Below, one piece after another: positions 1-9,963 of a DNA stretch of 64,000 bases. The notes below the pieces were generated by a model. The model saw nothing but the letters and a program-made list of their open reading frames with translations. It had not been told where the DNA came from and searched no databases. Source of the DNA: Roseovarius sp. THAF9 (lineage in GTDB: Bacteria > Pseudomonadota > Alphaproteobacteria > Rhodobacterales > Rhodobacteraceae); assembly GCF_009363715.1 (NCBI RefSeq), contig NZ_CP045404.1:2572001-2636000 (forward strand), given 5' to 3'. Within the stretch, counting starts at the first letter, position 1. Every line of letters starts with the position of its first letter. The translations under genes were made by a program, and so were the position numbers.

Positions 1-1
1 G

Positions 2-1018
2 ATCGACGCCGACTACCAGGTTCCCGCAGCCAGTTCCGACACCTCCGCCGACAGCATCGAGGGCGGCGCGGGCGACGACACGCTGGTGGGCGATCTGGGC
101 AACGACACGCTGATCGGCGGCACCGGCGCGGATGTCTTCTATGGCGGTCTCGGCGATGACGAGATGTATCTGGCCGAGGGCGACAGCGCCTTTGGCGGCG
201 ACGGCGACGACCTCTTCGTGCTGGGCGACCTGGGCGAGGCCGGCTCCAGCACCATCACCATCACCGGCGGCGAAGGCAACGAGACGAACGGCGACACGCT
301 GCAACTGACGCCCGATGTCACCTTCGACGACATCACCTTCACCAACACCGATGACGGCGCGGGCGGGCTTTCGGGCAATTTCACGCTGGCCGACGGCACC
401 TCGGTCAGCTTCTCGGAAATCGAGAACATCATCTGTTTCACCCCCGGCACCCGCATTTTGACGCCCCAAGGCGAACGCGCCATCGAGACACTGCGCCCCG
501 GCGACCTCGTCATCACCCGCGACAACGGCCCCCAGCCCATTCGCTGGCTGGGCCACCGCACGGTCGAAGGGCGCGGCAAGTTCGCCCCCATCGCCGTCAA
601 CTCCACCGTGATGGAGGGCGCGCGCCGCCCTCTGCTGGTCTCGCCGCAGCACCGGCTGCTCTTCAGCGGCTACCGCACCCAGCTTCTTTTTGGTGAAAGC
701 GAAGTCCTGGTAGCGGCCAAGCACCTTGTCGACGGTCATGATGTGCGCATCACCGAACGGCATCTCGTCACCTACTTCCACATGATGCTCGACCAGCACG
801 AAATCGTCTATGCCGAGGGCGCCGCCACCGAAAGCTTCCTTGCCGCAGATGTGGGCGTCGGTGCGCTCTCGGATGCCTCGCGCGAGGACATGTTCCGCGC
901 CTTCCCGCACCTGCGCGGCGATCTCTCGGCCTATGGCGACACCGCCCGGCTTTGCCTGCGCGCACACGAGGCGCGCCTTGTGGTTGAGCCACGTGCCGCA
1001 CTTGCAATGGTCGCGTGA
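2..1018 (+). CDS. RTX calcium-binding protein with C-terminal Hint domain (5' truncated by window edge)
   Basis: The reading frame is open from base 2, so the N-terminus lies outside the window. Visible are GGxGxD-type RTX repeats (GGAGDDTLVGDLGND and similar), then a Hint_2-type domain starting at the Cys encoded at 434-436 (ICFTPGTRILTPQGERAIE) and continuing through SPQHRLL and FGESEVLV to an acidic tail. RTX repeats bind Ca2+ after type I secretion; Hint domains belong to the hedgehog/intein autoprocessing fold. No C-terminal His-Asn splice motif is evident, so intein-like splicing is not implied. The next gene carries a closely similar C-terminal half, which indicates a tandem duplication. 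Secretion is inferred from the family. Confidence 0.85.
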   Translation: MDADYQVPAASSDTSADSIEGGAGDDTLVGDLGNDTLIGGTGADVFYGGLGDDEMYLAEGDSAFGGDGDDLFVLGDLGEAGSSTITITGGEGNETNGDTLQLTPDVTFDDITFTNTDDGAGGLSGNFTLADGTSVSFSEIENIICFTPGTRILTPQGERAIETLRPGDLVITRDNGPQPIRWLGHRTVEGRGKFAPIAVNSTVMEGARRPLLVSPQHRLLFSGYRTQLLFGESEVLVAAKHLVDGHDVRITERHLVTYFHMMLDQHEIVYAEGAATESFLAADVGVGALSDASREDMFRAFPHLRGDLSAYGDTARLCLRAHEARLVVEPRAALAMVA

Positions 1019-1232
1019 TAACACATTAAATTTTAGGGAAAATTCTTAGTCTCGCCACATTCCCCCCGAATTCCGACCAAGCCCGATTCCTAATGTCGAT
1101 CCCAACGTCGGCCAACAAACGAACCGACATAGACAAAACGGATCGAGCAGTATTCATGGTGACCAGGGTCAATAAGTGCCCCGGCCTGGGGCCATCGCGC
1201 GACACATTGCGTGCGCGGCCGTGGTGCGCGCC

Positions 1233-4200
1233 ATGAGCACCTACACCGTCACCATCGCCAACTGGAACGACGCGGCCTTCTGGGCTGCGATCTCTGAAAC
1301 CGCGGGCGGCCACACGCTCGATTTCTCCGCCCTGCCCGCAAACTACGCCGTCGACATCGACAAGGCGACAGGCCGGATCATCCTCACCGACGGCACTACG
1401 ACCTTCACCGTGGGCGAGGCGGGCTTTGGCGGAGTCTCCGACGCCAGCCTGGGCGGCACCACGCTGCTGGACTATTTCGAAACGCTGACCTTCGGCGACG
1501 GCGACCATACCGTCACCGGCGACGCCAGTTTCGAGACCATCACCTCGGGCAGCGGCACGGACAGCATCGACGGCGGCGGCGGGGACGACAGCATCGACGC
1601 AGGCGGCGGCGACGATACCGTCGATGGCGGACAGGGCAATGATCTGATCCAGGGTGGTGACGGCAACGATCTCCTGTTCGACAGCGGCACCGGCGGCGCG
1701 AATACCGAGACCATCCATGGCGGAAGCGGCAACGACACCATCGACGGCGGAGAGCGCAGCGACACCGTCTATGGCGGCGACGGCGACGACCTGATCCTCG
1801 ATTCTGGCGGCGCCGCCTCGGACGACACGCTCTATGGCGAGGCCGGTAACGACACGATCTACGGCGGCACCCGCGAGGACCTGATCGACGGTGGCGCGGA
1901 CGACGACCACATCTTCGGCGGCGACGGCAGCGACACCATCCTGGGCGGCACGGGCAATGACCGCATTTCGGCCGATGACTTCACGCCCACCGGCCCCAAC
2001 CTGATCGTCAACGGCTCGTTCGAAGACACCACCGGCATGACCCCCGTGAGCTACGGCTTTCGGGGGCCCGGCGGCACCGTCCCCGGCTGGACCGACGCCA
2101 ATGGCAGTTCCGTCGATTATCACAATGACGGGCGCGGCGGTCTCACCGCCACCGACGGCGCCAACTGGCTCGACATGGAAGGGGGCGCGGGCGAGCAACT
2201 CGTGATCTCGCAGACCGTCGCGGGCCTTCAGCCGGACGGGATCTACCAGCTCAGCTTTGACGCGGGCGATCTGTCCAACGCCGATGACGGGACCGCGCAG
2301 GACAACACGATCGACGTCTACTGGAACGGCCAGCTGATCGACAGCATCGATCCCCCCGATGGCGGATGGCAGACTTACACCTACAACCTCGTCGGCGGCG
2401 CAGGCGACGGCACCGGCACGCTGGAATTCCGCGGCGCCGGGGCCAGCGATTCCGAAGGCGCGTCACTCGACTCGGTCGAACTTTACGCCACGACCGAAAC
2501 CACCGGCGGGAACGATTCCGTGACCGCCGGGGACGGCAACGACACGATTTTGGCGGGGGCGGGCGACGATACCGTCTTTGGCGGCACCGGTGCCGACCTC
2601 CTTACCGGCGGCTCGGGGGCCGACACGATCGAAGGCGGCGCGGATGCCGATACCTTCGTGCTCGAGGACGGCTTCGGCAGCGATGTGATCACCGGCGGCG
2701 AGGGCGTGACCACGGGCGCCGACAGCGACACGATCGACGGCGGCGCGCTGACAGGCGATGCAACCGTGACCTTTGACGGCGACGAACAGGGCAGCCTGAC
2801 CGATGGCACCGACACGCTCGACTTTTCCCAAGTCGAGAACGTCTTCACCGGCACGGGCGACGACAGCATCGACGCCACTTCGGACAGCGCTGGCGTCGGC
2901 CTCTTCGGCGGGGCCGGCACCGACACCATCACCGGCGGCTCCGGCGCGGACTATATCGAAGGGGGTGACGACGCCGACCTCTTCCTCGTGGAAGAGGATT
3001 TCACCACCACTTTCGGCGACGACACCATCATCGGCGGCGAAGGCACGACCACCGGGGCGGACGAGGACACGGTCGACTTCTCCGCCAAGACCTCCGGTAT
3101 CGACGTCACCTATACCGGCAACGAGGCCGGTACCGCAGACGAGGGCGCGATCATCGCGCAGTTCTCGGAAATCGAGAACCTGACCCTGACCAATCAGGAC
3201 GACACGGTCGATGCGGGCGCCGACAGCGTTGGTGTGGATATCGACGCGCTGGACGGCGACGATTCCTTGATCGGCGGCCAGGGCGACGACGTGCTGAACG
3301 CGGGTACTGGCGCCGACACTGTTGCGGGCGGCGCGGGCAACGATCAGATCGACCTTGGCGCGGGCGACGGCGCCCCCGACACGGTCGTGGTCTCGGATGG
3401 CGACGGCGCCGACACCGTGACCGGCTTCGAAGGTCCCATCGACAACGGCGACGGGACTTTCACGGGACAGGACCAACTGGATTTCTCCGGCGCGACCGAT
3501 GCCGATGGCAACCCGCTCAATACCCGCGACGTCACCGTGGGCGACGACGGCTTCGGCAACGCGCTGCTCAGCCTGCCCAACGGCGACAGCATTACCCTTG
3601 TCGGGATCGCTCCTGCCGATGTCACCGACGAAGACGCGCTCGCCGCGATGGGCGTGCCCGCCCCCGACGACATCGTCGAAGGCACTGCAGGCGCAGACAA
3701 TATCGACGCCAGCTATACCGGCGACCCCGAAGGCGACGCCGTCGACGGCGCAGACAACGCCACCGGCACCGATGCCGACTCCATCGTGGCGGGCGCGGGC
3801 AATGACACCGTCCATGCGGGTGCCGATAACGACACCGTGCAGGGCGAGGCGGGCAACGACAGCCTCTTCGGCAGCACCGGCAATGACAGCCTCGATGGCG
3901 GCCTCGACAACGACACCCTCTTCGGCCAGGACGGCGACGACACACTGGTCGGCGGCACGGGCAATGACAGTCTTGACGGCGACGACGCCATCGGCGGCGA
4001 TGACAGCATCGATGGCGGGTCAGGCGACGATACCCTGATCGGCGATGACGGCAACGACACGCTTCTGGGCGGCGACGGTGCCGATGACATCTACGCCTCG
4101 GGCGGCGACAACCTGATTGACGGCGGCGACGGCGCCGACGAGGTCTTCGCCGGCTCCGGCAACGACACCATCACCGTCGATCAGGGCGACACGGTCCTGG

Positions 4201-5021
4201 GCGCGGGCGGCGACGATACCTTCACGCTTCGGGATCTCGACACCACCGGCACCGGCAACGCCGCCATTTCCATCACGGGTGGCGAAAGCGGCGAGACCAA
4301 TGGCGACACGCTGATTTTGACATCGGATGTCAGCCAAAACGACATCACCTTCTCCGACAGCGATCCCGGCACCGGCATGTCGGGCAGCTTCACCATGGCC
4401 GACGGCACGCCCGTCACCTTCTCCGAGATCGAGAACATCATCTGCTTCACCCCGGGCACGATGATCCTCACCAGCCACGGCGACCGCGCGATCGAAACCC
4501 TGCAACCCGGCGACATGGTCGTGACCCGCGACCAGGGCCTTCGCCCGATCCGCTGGATCGGCAAGCGCACGGTTCAGGGCCACGGCCGCTTCGCCCCCAT
4601 CCGCGTCGGCGCCAACGCGCTCGACCCAACGCGCAAGGGCCTTTTGGTCTCGCCGCAGCACCGCATCCTCTACACCGGTTACCGCGCCGAGCTTCTCTTT
4701 GGCGAATCCGAGGTGCTGGTGCCCGCCCAGCACCTCGTCGACGGGCGCGACGTGCTGCGCCAACCCCGCGACGAGGTCACGTATATCCACCTGATGTTCG
4801 ACCACCACGAGGTCATCTACGCCGAGGGCTTCGCCACGGAAAGCTTCCACGCCGGCGACGTTGGCTTGGGCGCCATCGAAGAGGCCGCCCGCGAAGAACT
4901 CTTCGCCCTCTTCCCAGAACTGCGCACGACCCCCGGCCACCATCTGGAAACCGCCCGCACCTGCCTGAAGAAACACGAGGCCGCGCTGCTGATCGAAGAC
5001 ACCGACGGTCCGCATTACTGA
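1233..5021 (+). CDS. large RTX protein with galactose-binding-like domain and C-terminal Hint domain (1262 aa)
   Basis: The start ATG at 1233 gives an N-terminus (MSTYTVTIANWNDAAFWAAI) of a kind typical of roseobacter RTX proteins; an upstream GTG at 1176 would add 19 unconserved residues. Domain order: an N-terminal cap of about 90 residues; RTX nonapeptides; a jelly-roll/DUF642-like module at about residues 254-418 (NLIVNGSFEDT ... GWQTYTYNLVGG); more RTX blocks rich in GGxGxDxL; then Hint_2 from Cys1071 (ICFTPGTMILTSHGDRAIE). Expected to be exported by a type I system and to fold on Ca2+ outside the cell. It follows the truncated paralogue after 214 bp. The substrate or ligand cannot be read from the sequence. 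Confidence 0.9.
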   Translation: MSTYTVTIANWNDAAFWAAISETAGGHTLDFSALPANYAVDIDKATGRIILTDGTTTFTVGEAGFGGVSDASLGGTTLLDYFETLTFGDGDHTVTGDASFETITSGSGTDSIDGGGGDDSIDAGGGDDTVDGGQGNDLIQGGDGNDLLFDSGTGGANTETIHGGSGNDTIDGGERSDTVYGGDGDDLILDSGGAASDDTLYGEAGNDTIYGGTREDLIDGGADDDHIFGGDGSDTILGGTGNDRISADDFTPTGPNLIVNGSFEDTTGMTPVSYGFRGPGGTVPGWTDANGSSVDYHNDGRGGLTATDGANWLDMEGGAGEQLVISQTVAGLQPDGIYQLSFDAGDLSNADDGTAQDNTIDVYWNGQLIDSIDPPDGGWQTYTYNLVGGAGDGTGTLEFRGAGASDSEGASLDSVELYATTETTGGNDSVTAGDGNDTILAGAGDDTVFGGTGADLLTGGSGADTIEGGADADTFVLEDGFGSDVITGGEGVTTGADSDTIDGGALTGDATVTFDGDEQGSLTDGTDTLDFSQVENVFTGTGDDSIDATSDSAGVGLFGGAGTDTITGGSGADYIEGGDDADLFLVEEDFTTTFGDDTIIGGEGTTTGADEDTVDFSAKTSGIDVTYTGNEAGTADEGAIIAQFSEIENLTLTNQDDTVDAGADSVGVDIDALDGDDSLIGGQGDDVLNAGTGADTVAGGAGNDQIDLGAGDGAPDTVVVSDGDGADTVTGFEGPIDNGDGTFTGQDQLDFSGATDADGNPLNTRDVTVGDDGFGNALLSLPNGDSITLVGIAPADVTDEDALAAMGVPAPDDIVEGTAGADNIDASYTGDPEGDAVDGADNATGTDADSIVAGAGNDTVHAGADNDTVQGEAGNDSLFGSTGNDSLDGGLDNDTLFGQDGDDTLVGGTGNDSLDGDDAIGGDDSIDGGSGDDTLIGDDGNDTLLGGDGADDIYASGGDNLIDGGDGADEVFAGSGNDTITVDQGDTVLGAGGDDTFTLRDLDTTGTGNAAISITGGESGETNGDTLILTSDVSQNDITFSDSDPGTGMSGSFTMADGTPVTFSEIENIICFTPGTMILTSHGDRAIETLQPGDMVVTRDQGLRPIRWIGKRTVQGHGRFAPIRVGANALDPTRKGLLVSPQHRILYTGYRAELLFGESEVLVPAQHLVDGRDVLRQPRDEVTYIHLMFDHHEVIYAEGFATESFHAGDVGLGAIEEAAREELFALFPELRTTPGHHLETARTCLKKHEAALLIEDTDGPHY

Positions 5022-5039
5022 GACGTTTCGCAGTATTCT

Positions 5040-5579
5040 TCAGGGCGTCGCAGCCCCGGCCCATGCCGTCACGACCCGGCGCAAGCCATCCCAATCGGTG
5101 TATTCCTTGTCGCCATGCGGATCGACCGTTTCGCCTTTTACAGCCGCGATGTAACGCATCGCCCAGGCGCGGAAAAAATCATACTCCGTGAATCGAAACG
5201 CCCCGGCCACCTGTTCCACCTGCCCGGGCCGATATCCCGTATCGTCGCAAAACGTCGCCACGATCCTTTCCAGATCGGCCCAATCCTGCGCGTCGTCCCC
5301 TGCGGCGGCCAACGACACCGACAAGAACAGCGACGGATGCGCGCTCAACGCCGCGCCGTGCTGCGTCGCGAATTTCATCATGTCCTTCTGAAACCGTCCC
5401 AGGTGAACCGACGCCGCCAAAAGGCTCGCGTCATAGCGCGCCGGGTCAAGGTCACGGGCCCGCCCGCTGACCTGCAACAGCTCCACGCTGTGTCCCGCCT
5501 CGATCAGCAGGTCGGCGCAAAAGCGGCATATCTTCCGGGTCTGCCCCTCGGTCGTGGCATAGGCAATCAGGATATTCAT
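5040..5579 (-). CDS. flavodoxin-domain protein, HemG-like (179 aa)
   Basis: Begins MNILIAYATTEGQTRKICRF, with the FMN phosphate-binding loop (ATTEGQT) of flavodoxin-like proteins. The length (179 aa) and the C-terminal motif TDWDGLRRVVTAWA fit the Flavodoxin_5 / menaquinone-dependent protoporphyrinogen IX dehydrogenase (HemG) family, which oxidises protoporphyrinogen IX. Whether this copy does so in a roseobacter is uncertain, because no haem genes are adjacent. It ends 18 bp from the stop of the convergent RTX gene. A general flavodoxin-like redox role is the alternative. Confidence 0.75.
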   Translation of the reverse strand: MNILIAYATTEGQTRKICRFCADLLIEAGHSVELLQVSGRARDLDPARYDASLLAASVHLGRFQKDMMKFATQHGAALSAHPSLFLSVSLAAAGDDAQDWADLERIVATFCDDTGYRPGQVEQVAGAFRFTEYDFFRAWAMRYIAAVKGETVDPHGDKEYTDWDGLRRVVTAWAGAATP

Positions 5580-5676
5580 CGCACGATCCTCCCATTTGGA
5601 ACGGAAAGGATCGTCTCACGGCATGACAGCGCGCGCCTTGTCCTGCATCAATCTACCGGACCTGATGCAACGGGCC

Positions 5677-6453
5677 TCAGGCCGAGCGCAGCGCCAGCCC
5701 CCGCTCACCTGCCTGCCACGCACGCGCCGCATCGCCCAGCGCCTCGAACAGGCATCGGCTGACCGGGTCGTTCGCGGCGTTCCACTCCGGGTGCCACTGC
5801 ACCGCCAGCGCAAAGCCCGGCGCGCCTTCGATGTAGACGGCCTCGGGCGTCCCATCCGGGGCATAACCGTCAATCACGACGCCCTTGCCTTCCCGGATAA
5901 CCCCCTGACCATGCAGCGTGTTGGTCATCACCTTCTCTGACCCCATCAGCCGATGGAAAACGCCACCCTCCGCAAAGCGCACCTCGTGACGCAGCGCGAA
6001 TTTTTCCTCCAGCGTGCCATCGGGTGGCATCCGGTGGTTGTCCCGCCCCGGCAATTCGCGGATCTCGGGATGCAGCGTACCGCCCATCGCCACGTTGACC
6101 TCCTGGAATCCCCGGCAGATGCCCAGAATTGGCTGCCCCCGCGCGACGCAGGCCCGCACCAGCGGCAGGGTCAGCGCATCGCGCTCGCGGTCGAAAGCGC
6201 CATGCGCCTCCGTCGGCTCTTCACCATATTCTTCGGGATGAATATTGGGCCGCCCGCCAGTCAGAACGAACCCGTCGCAAATTTCCATCAACTCCTCGAC
6301 GCTCACCAGCGCGGGGTCGCTTGCCACCAGCATCGGGATGCAATCCGACACCTCTGACACCGCCTCGGAATTCATGCGCCCGACCGCGTGCACGGGATAG
6401 CGGTCGTCAATCGCGTGGCTGTTGCCGATAATGCCGATCACGGGGCGCGTCAT
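5677..6453 (-). CDS. gamma-glutamyl-gamma-aminobutyrate hydrolase family protein (peptidase C26, 258 aa)
   Basis: Class-I glutamine-amidotransferase fold. The nucleophile elbow is GICRGFQEVNVAMGG with catalytic Cys, and the catalytic His lies in VQWHPEWN near the C-terminus. This matches the PuuD / peptidase C26 family, which hydrolyses gamma-glutamyl amides such as gamma-glutamyl-GABA in polyamine breakdown. The start at 6453 (MTRPVIGIIGNSHAID) places the first beta strand at the N-terminus; the frame stays open 25 codons further upstream, but that part is not family-like. No polyamine genes are nearby, so the substrate is unproven. Confidence 0.85.
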   Translation of the reverse strand: MTRPVIGIIGNSHAIDDRYPVHAVGRMNSEAVSEVSDCIPMLVASDPALVSVEELMEICDGFVLTGGRPNIHPEEYGEEPTEAHGAFDRERDALTLPLVRACVARGQPILGICRGFQEVNVAMGGTLHPEIRELPGRDNHRMPPDGTLEEKFALRHEVRFAEGGVFHRLMGSEKVMTNTLHGQGVIREGKGVVIDGYAPDGTPEAVYIEGAPGFALAVQWHPEWNAANDPVSRCLFEALGDAARAWQAGERGLALRSA

Positions 6454-6750
6454 GTGTGTCCTTCGTCTGCTGCGGTTACGACCTAAGGATAATATCCCGC
6501 ACAGATAAGAAAACCTCAACATGCGCACAAGCGGGACTGCAAATTTGCCGTCCCGTTAACCATTTCCAAAGCCCGGCCGCCTAGTTTCAAGGCGCAGGCG
6601 AAGGCCGGCAAGCCCCTGAAGCGCCAAATTGCATCCCGGCGCCAAGGGGCCCGTGCCTTCGCCTGTACACGCAATTCCCTTTCCGCGTTGCCTCCCCTGC
6701 CGCATCGCCCTACCCTCCGCGCAAACGCTGCACAGCCGGAGAGACACGCG

Positions 6751-9303
6751 ATGAAAGACGCCGCCCCGCAAGCCATCTACCTTGCCGATTACACGCCCCC
6801 CGCGCATCTGGTGGATCACGTCTCGATCACCTTCCGGCTCGACCCGGAAAAAACCCGCGTTCTCAGCAAGATCGCCTTCCGTCCCAACCCCGACGGCCCG
6901 GGCGGCCCCCTGCGCCTCGACGGCGAGGACCTGACGCTCATTTCCGCCCGCATAGACGGGGCCGAGGTCACGCCCGACATCACGCCTCGCGGCCTGACGA
7001 TGCAGGCCCCCGACGCCCCCTTCACGTGGGAGGCCGAGGTCGAAATCGCCCCCATCAACAACACCGCCCTCGAAGGTCTCTACATGTCGAACGGCATGTA
7101 CTGCACCCAGTGCGAGGCCGAAGGGTTCCGCAAGATCACCTATTACCCCGACCGCCCCGACGTGATGGCCACCTTTGACGTCCGCATCGAGGGCGACGCG
7201 CCCATCAAGCTTTCCAACGGCAACCCCGGCGCATCCGGCGACGGCTTTGCCGAATGGCACGACCCGTGGCCCAAACCCGCCTATCTCTTCGCGTTGGTGG
7301 CCGGTGACCTCATAAACCACCCCGACACCTTCACCACTAAATCCGGCAAGCACGTGGAGCTCAACATCTGGGTCCGCCCCGGCGATGAACACAAATGCGC
7401 CTTCGGCATGGAGGCGCTCAAGAAGTCCATGAAATGGGACGAAGACGTCTATGGCCGCGAATACGACCTCGACATCTTCAACATCGTCGCGGTCGACGAT
7501 TTCAACATGGGCGCGATGGAAAACAAGGGGCTGAACATCTTCAACTCCTCCGCCGTTCTGGCCAGCCCGGAAACCTCGACCGACATGAATTTCCAGCGGA
7601 TTGAGGCGATCATCGCGCATGAGTATTTCCACAACTGGACCGGCAACCGCATCACCTGCCGCGACTGGTTCCAGCTTTGCCTCAAGGAAGGTCTCACCGT
7701 CTTCCGCGACGCCCAGTTCACCGCCGACATGCGCTCGGAACCCGTCAAGCGCATCGACGACGTCATCACCCTGCGCGCGCGGCAATTCCGCGAGGATAAC
7801 GGCCCGCTCGCGCACCCTGTCCGCCCCGCCAGCTTTGTCGAGATCAACAATTTCTACACCGCCACCGTATACGAAAAAGGCGCCGAACTCATCGGGATGC
7901 TGAAAACCCTCGTGGGGGATGACGCCTACTACAAGGCCCTCGACCTCTACTTCACCCGTCACGACGGCGACGCCGCCACGATCGAGGATTGGCTCAAGGT
8001 GTTCGAGGACACCACCGGCCGCGACCTTACCCAGTTCAAACGCTGGTACGAAGACGCCGGCACCCCGCGCGTCGCCGTGTCCGAAGACTACGCAGACGGC
8101 ACCTATACCCTGACGTTCGAGCAGCACACGCCGCCCACCCCCGGACAGGACGACAAGCCGCCCCGCGTCATCCCCATCGCGGTCGGCCTTTTGTCGCCCA
8201 ACGGCGACGAGGTGCAGCCCACCAAGGTGCTCGAAATGACGCAAGCCAAGCAAAGCTTCACCTTCGACGGCCTGTCGTCGAAACCCATCCCCTCCATACT
8301 CCGCGGCTTCTCCGCGCCCGTCATCATCGACCGCGAGACCACCAAAGACGAACGCGCCTTCCTGCTCGCCCACGACACCGACCCGTTCAACAAGTGGGAA
8401 GCGGGCCGCGACCTTGCCCGCGACGCCCTTGTGGCGATGATCCGCGACGGCGCCGCGCCCGACGAGGCCTATATCGACGCCGTACACACCGTTGCCCGCG
8501 ACGACACCCTCGACCCGGCCTTCCGCGCCCTCGCTCTCGGCCTGCCCAGCCAGGACGACCTTGCCCAGACGCTCCATGACACCGGCACCACGCCCGACCC
8601 GCAGGCCATCTGGGACGCCATCGAGACCCTGCGCCACGCCCGCGCCGAGCGGATGCAGGACACCGCCACGCGCCTATATGCCCAATTCCAGGTGTCCGAA
8701 CCCTACCGGCCCAACGCCGAGCAATCCGGCGCGCGATCGCTCGCCAACGCGGCCCTCAGCCTCATCAACCGGCTCGACGGTGGCGCTCAGGCGCAAAAGC
8801 AATTCGATGCCGCCGACAACATGACGCAACAGCTTGCCGCCTTCTCCTGCCTGCTTCAGGCCGGCAAGGGCGACGCGGCCACCCGCGCCTTCTACGACCA
8901 GTGGCAGCAGGACCGCCTCGTGATCGACAAGTGGTTCATGATGCAGGTCGTCCACGCCGCCCCCGAAGACGCCGCCGCCACGGCGACCCGCCTCACCGAA
9001 CACCCCGATTTCACGATGAAAAACCCCAACCGCTTCCGCGCCACCTTGGGCGCACTCACGATGAACGCGGCGGGATTTCACCACGTGTCGGGCGCCGGCT
9101 ACGAACTACTGGCCAACTGGCTGATCCGGCTCGACCCCCTCAACCCTCAAACCACCGCGCGGATGTGCTCGGCCTTCGAGACATGGCGGCGCTACGACGC
9201 CACGCGGCAGGATCTCATAAAGTCCCAGCTCGACCGTATCCTCGCGACGCCCGACCTCAGCCCCGACACGACCGAAATGGTGACCCGCATCCGCGGCAGC
9301 TGA
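6751..9303 (+). CDS. pepN: aminopeptidase N (M1 family, 850 aa)
   Basis: Zinc metallopeptidase that removes N-terminal amino acids from peptides in the cytoplasm. The exopeptidase motif GAMEN is at residues 254-258 and the zinc site HEYFH starts at residue 290, followed 18 residues later by the third ligand Glu (LKEGLTVF). The length and the C-terminal alpha-helical domain match the bacterial PepN type. The ATG at 6751 is preceded by GGAGAG; an upstream in-frame ATG at 6688 lacks such a site. Transcribed alone, divergent from the C26 hydrolase. All catalytic residues looked for are present. Confidence 0.95.
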   Translation: MKDAAPQAIYLADYTPPAHLVDHVSITFRLDPEKTRVLSKIAFRPNPDGPGGPLRLDGEDLTLISARIDGAEVTPDITPRGLTMQAPDAPFTWEAEVEIAPINNTALEGLYMSNGMYCTQCEAEGFRKITYYPDRPDVMATFDVRIEGDAPIKLSNGNPGASGDGFAEWHDPWPKPAYLFALVAGDLINHPDTFTTKSGKHVELNIWVRPGDEHKCAFGMEALKKSMKWDEDVYGREYDLDIFNIVAVDDFNMGAMENKGLNIFNSSAVLASPETSTDMNFQRIEAIIAHEYFHNWTGNRITCRDWFQLCLKEGLTVFRDAQFTADMRSEPVKRIDDVITLRARQFREDNGPLAHPVRPASFVEINNFYTATVYEKGAELIGMLKTLVGDDAYYKALDLYFTRHDGDAATIEDWLKVFEDTTGRDLTQFKRWYEDAGTPRVAVSEDYADGTYTLTFEQHTPPTPGQDDKPPRVIPIAVGLLSPNGDEVQPTKVLEMTQAKQSFTFDGLSSKPIPSILRGFSAPVIIDRETTKDERAFLLAHDTDPFNKWEAGRDLARDALVAMIRDGAAPDEAYIDAVHTVARDDTLDPAFRALALGLPSQDDLAQTLHDTGTTPDPQAIWDAIETLRHARAERMQDTATRLYAQFQVSEPYRPNAEQSGARSLANAALSLINRLDGGAQAQKQFDAADNMTQQLAAFSCLLQAGKGDAATRAFYDQWQQDRLVIDKWFMMQVVHAAPEDAAATATRLTEHPDFTMKNPNRFRATLGALTMNAAGFHHVSGAGYELLANWLIRLDPLNPQTTARMCSAFETWRRYDATRQDLIKSQLDRILATPDLSPDTTEMVTRIRGS

Positions 9304-9426
9304 AAGGGCATTGAAACCTTTTCGGCCACACTGCGACTGACAGATCAAACGCCTCCGCAAAACGCCGTTGCGCCGCCGTTCGGGGGCGGCTTATCTGACT
9401 GCAGTTCGTCGCAAGGAATTTCAGCT

Positions 9427-9957
9427 ATGCACATCATTCTCGGCCTCATCGGCATCGCTACGGCGGCCTATTTCCTCGTCATCCGCGCCCGCAACGCCGC
9501 CCATGTCGCCAGTGACGTGACCGACATGGCCCGCGACGTGCGCGCGGCGGCCCGGCGCTTCGGCTTCCGGCAGAAAACCAACATTCATCCGGTCGAGACG
9601 ATCGAGGAGCCGAACCTCGCCATCGCCGCCCTCGGCACCGCCTTTCTGGAAATGGACGACCTGCCCACACGCGAACAGCGCGACGCGCTCAATGCCGCCC
9701 TGCGCGACCAGCTGCGCATGTCCGTCACCGACGCCGACGAGGCGCTGATCCTCGGCCACTGGTTCGTGTCCGAATGTCACGGCCCGGAAACCGCCGTGCC
9801 GCGCCTGTCGCGCAAGCTCTACAAGCTCGACGGTCAGGCCGGCTTCGAGCCGCTCCTGTCGGTCGTCACCGCCACGGCGCAAGCGGGCAACGGCGACATC
9901 AACCAGAAACAACGCGAGGCGCTCGACGAGATCCGCCGCGCCTTTCGCATCAAATGA
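9427..9957 (+). CDS. membrane-anchored hypothetical protein, possibly TerB-like (176 aa)
   Basis: A single N-terminal hydrophobic segment (ILGLIGIATAAYFLVI, residues 3-18) precedes a soluble alpha-helical domain of about 130 residues. The pattern of the soluble part (NLAIAALGTAFLEMDDLPT ... EALILGHWFV) recalls TerB/DjlA-like helical domains, but this is only a resemblance by eye. The start has a good AAGGA site eight bases upstream. The gene is convergent with the lytic transglycosylase, with six bases between stops. Function is unknown; an inner-membrane anchored cytoplasmic helper is plausible. Confidence 0.7.
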   Translation: MHIILGLIGIATAAYFLVIRARNAAHVASDVTDMARDVRAAARRFGFRQKTNIHPVETIEEPNLAIAALGTAFLEMDDLPTREQRDALNAALRDQLRMSVTDADEALILGHWFVSECHGPETAVPRLSRKLYKLDGQAGFEPLLSVVTATAQAGNGDINQKQREALDEIRRAFRIK

Positions 9958-9963
9958 TCCGCC

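Noticed and set aside
1026..3815. Long minus-strand frames opposite the RTX-Hint gene (1026-2198, 2463-3815)
   Set aside because: They arise from the GC-rich RTX repeat codons on the other strand; the translations are Val/Gly/Ala-rich with no domain, and the plus-strand gene is certain.
6556..8637. 693-codon minus-strand frame
   Set aside because: Antisense shadow of pepN, whose catalytic motifs are intact on the plus strand.
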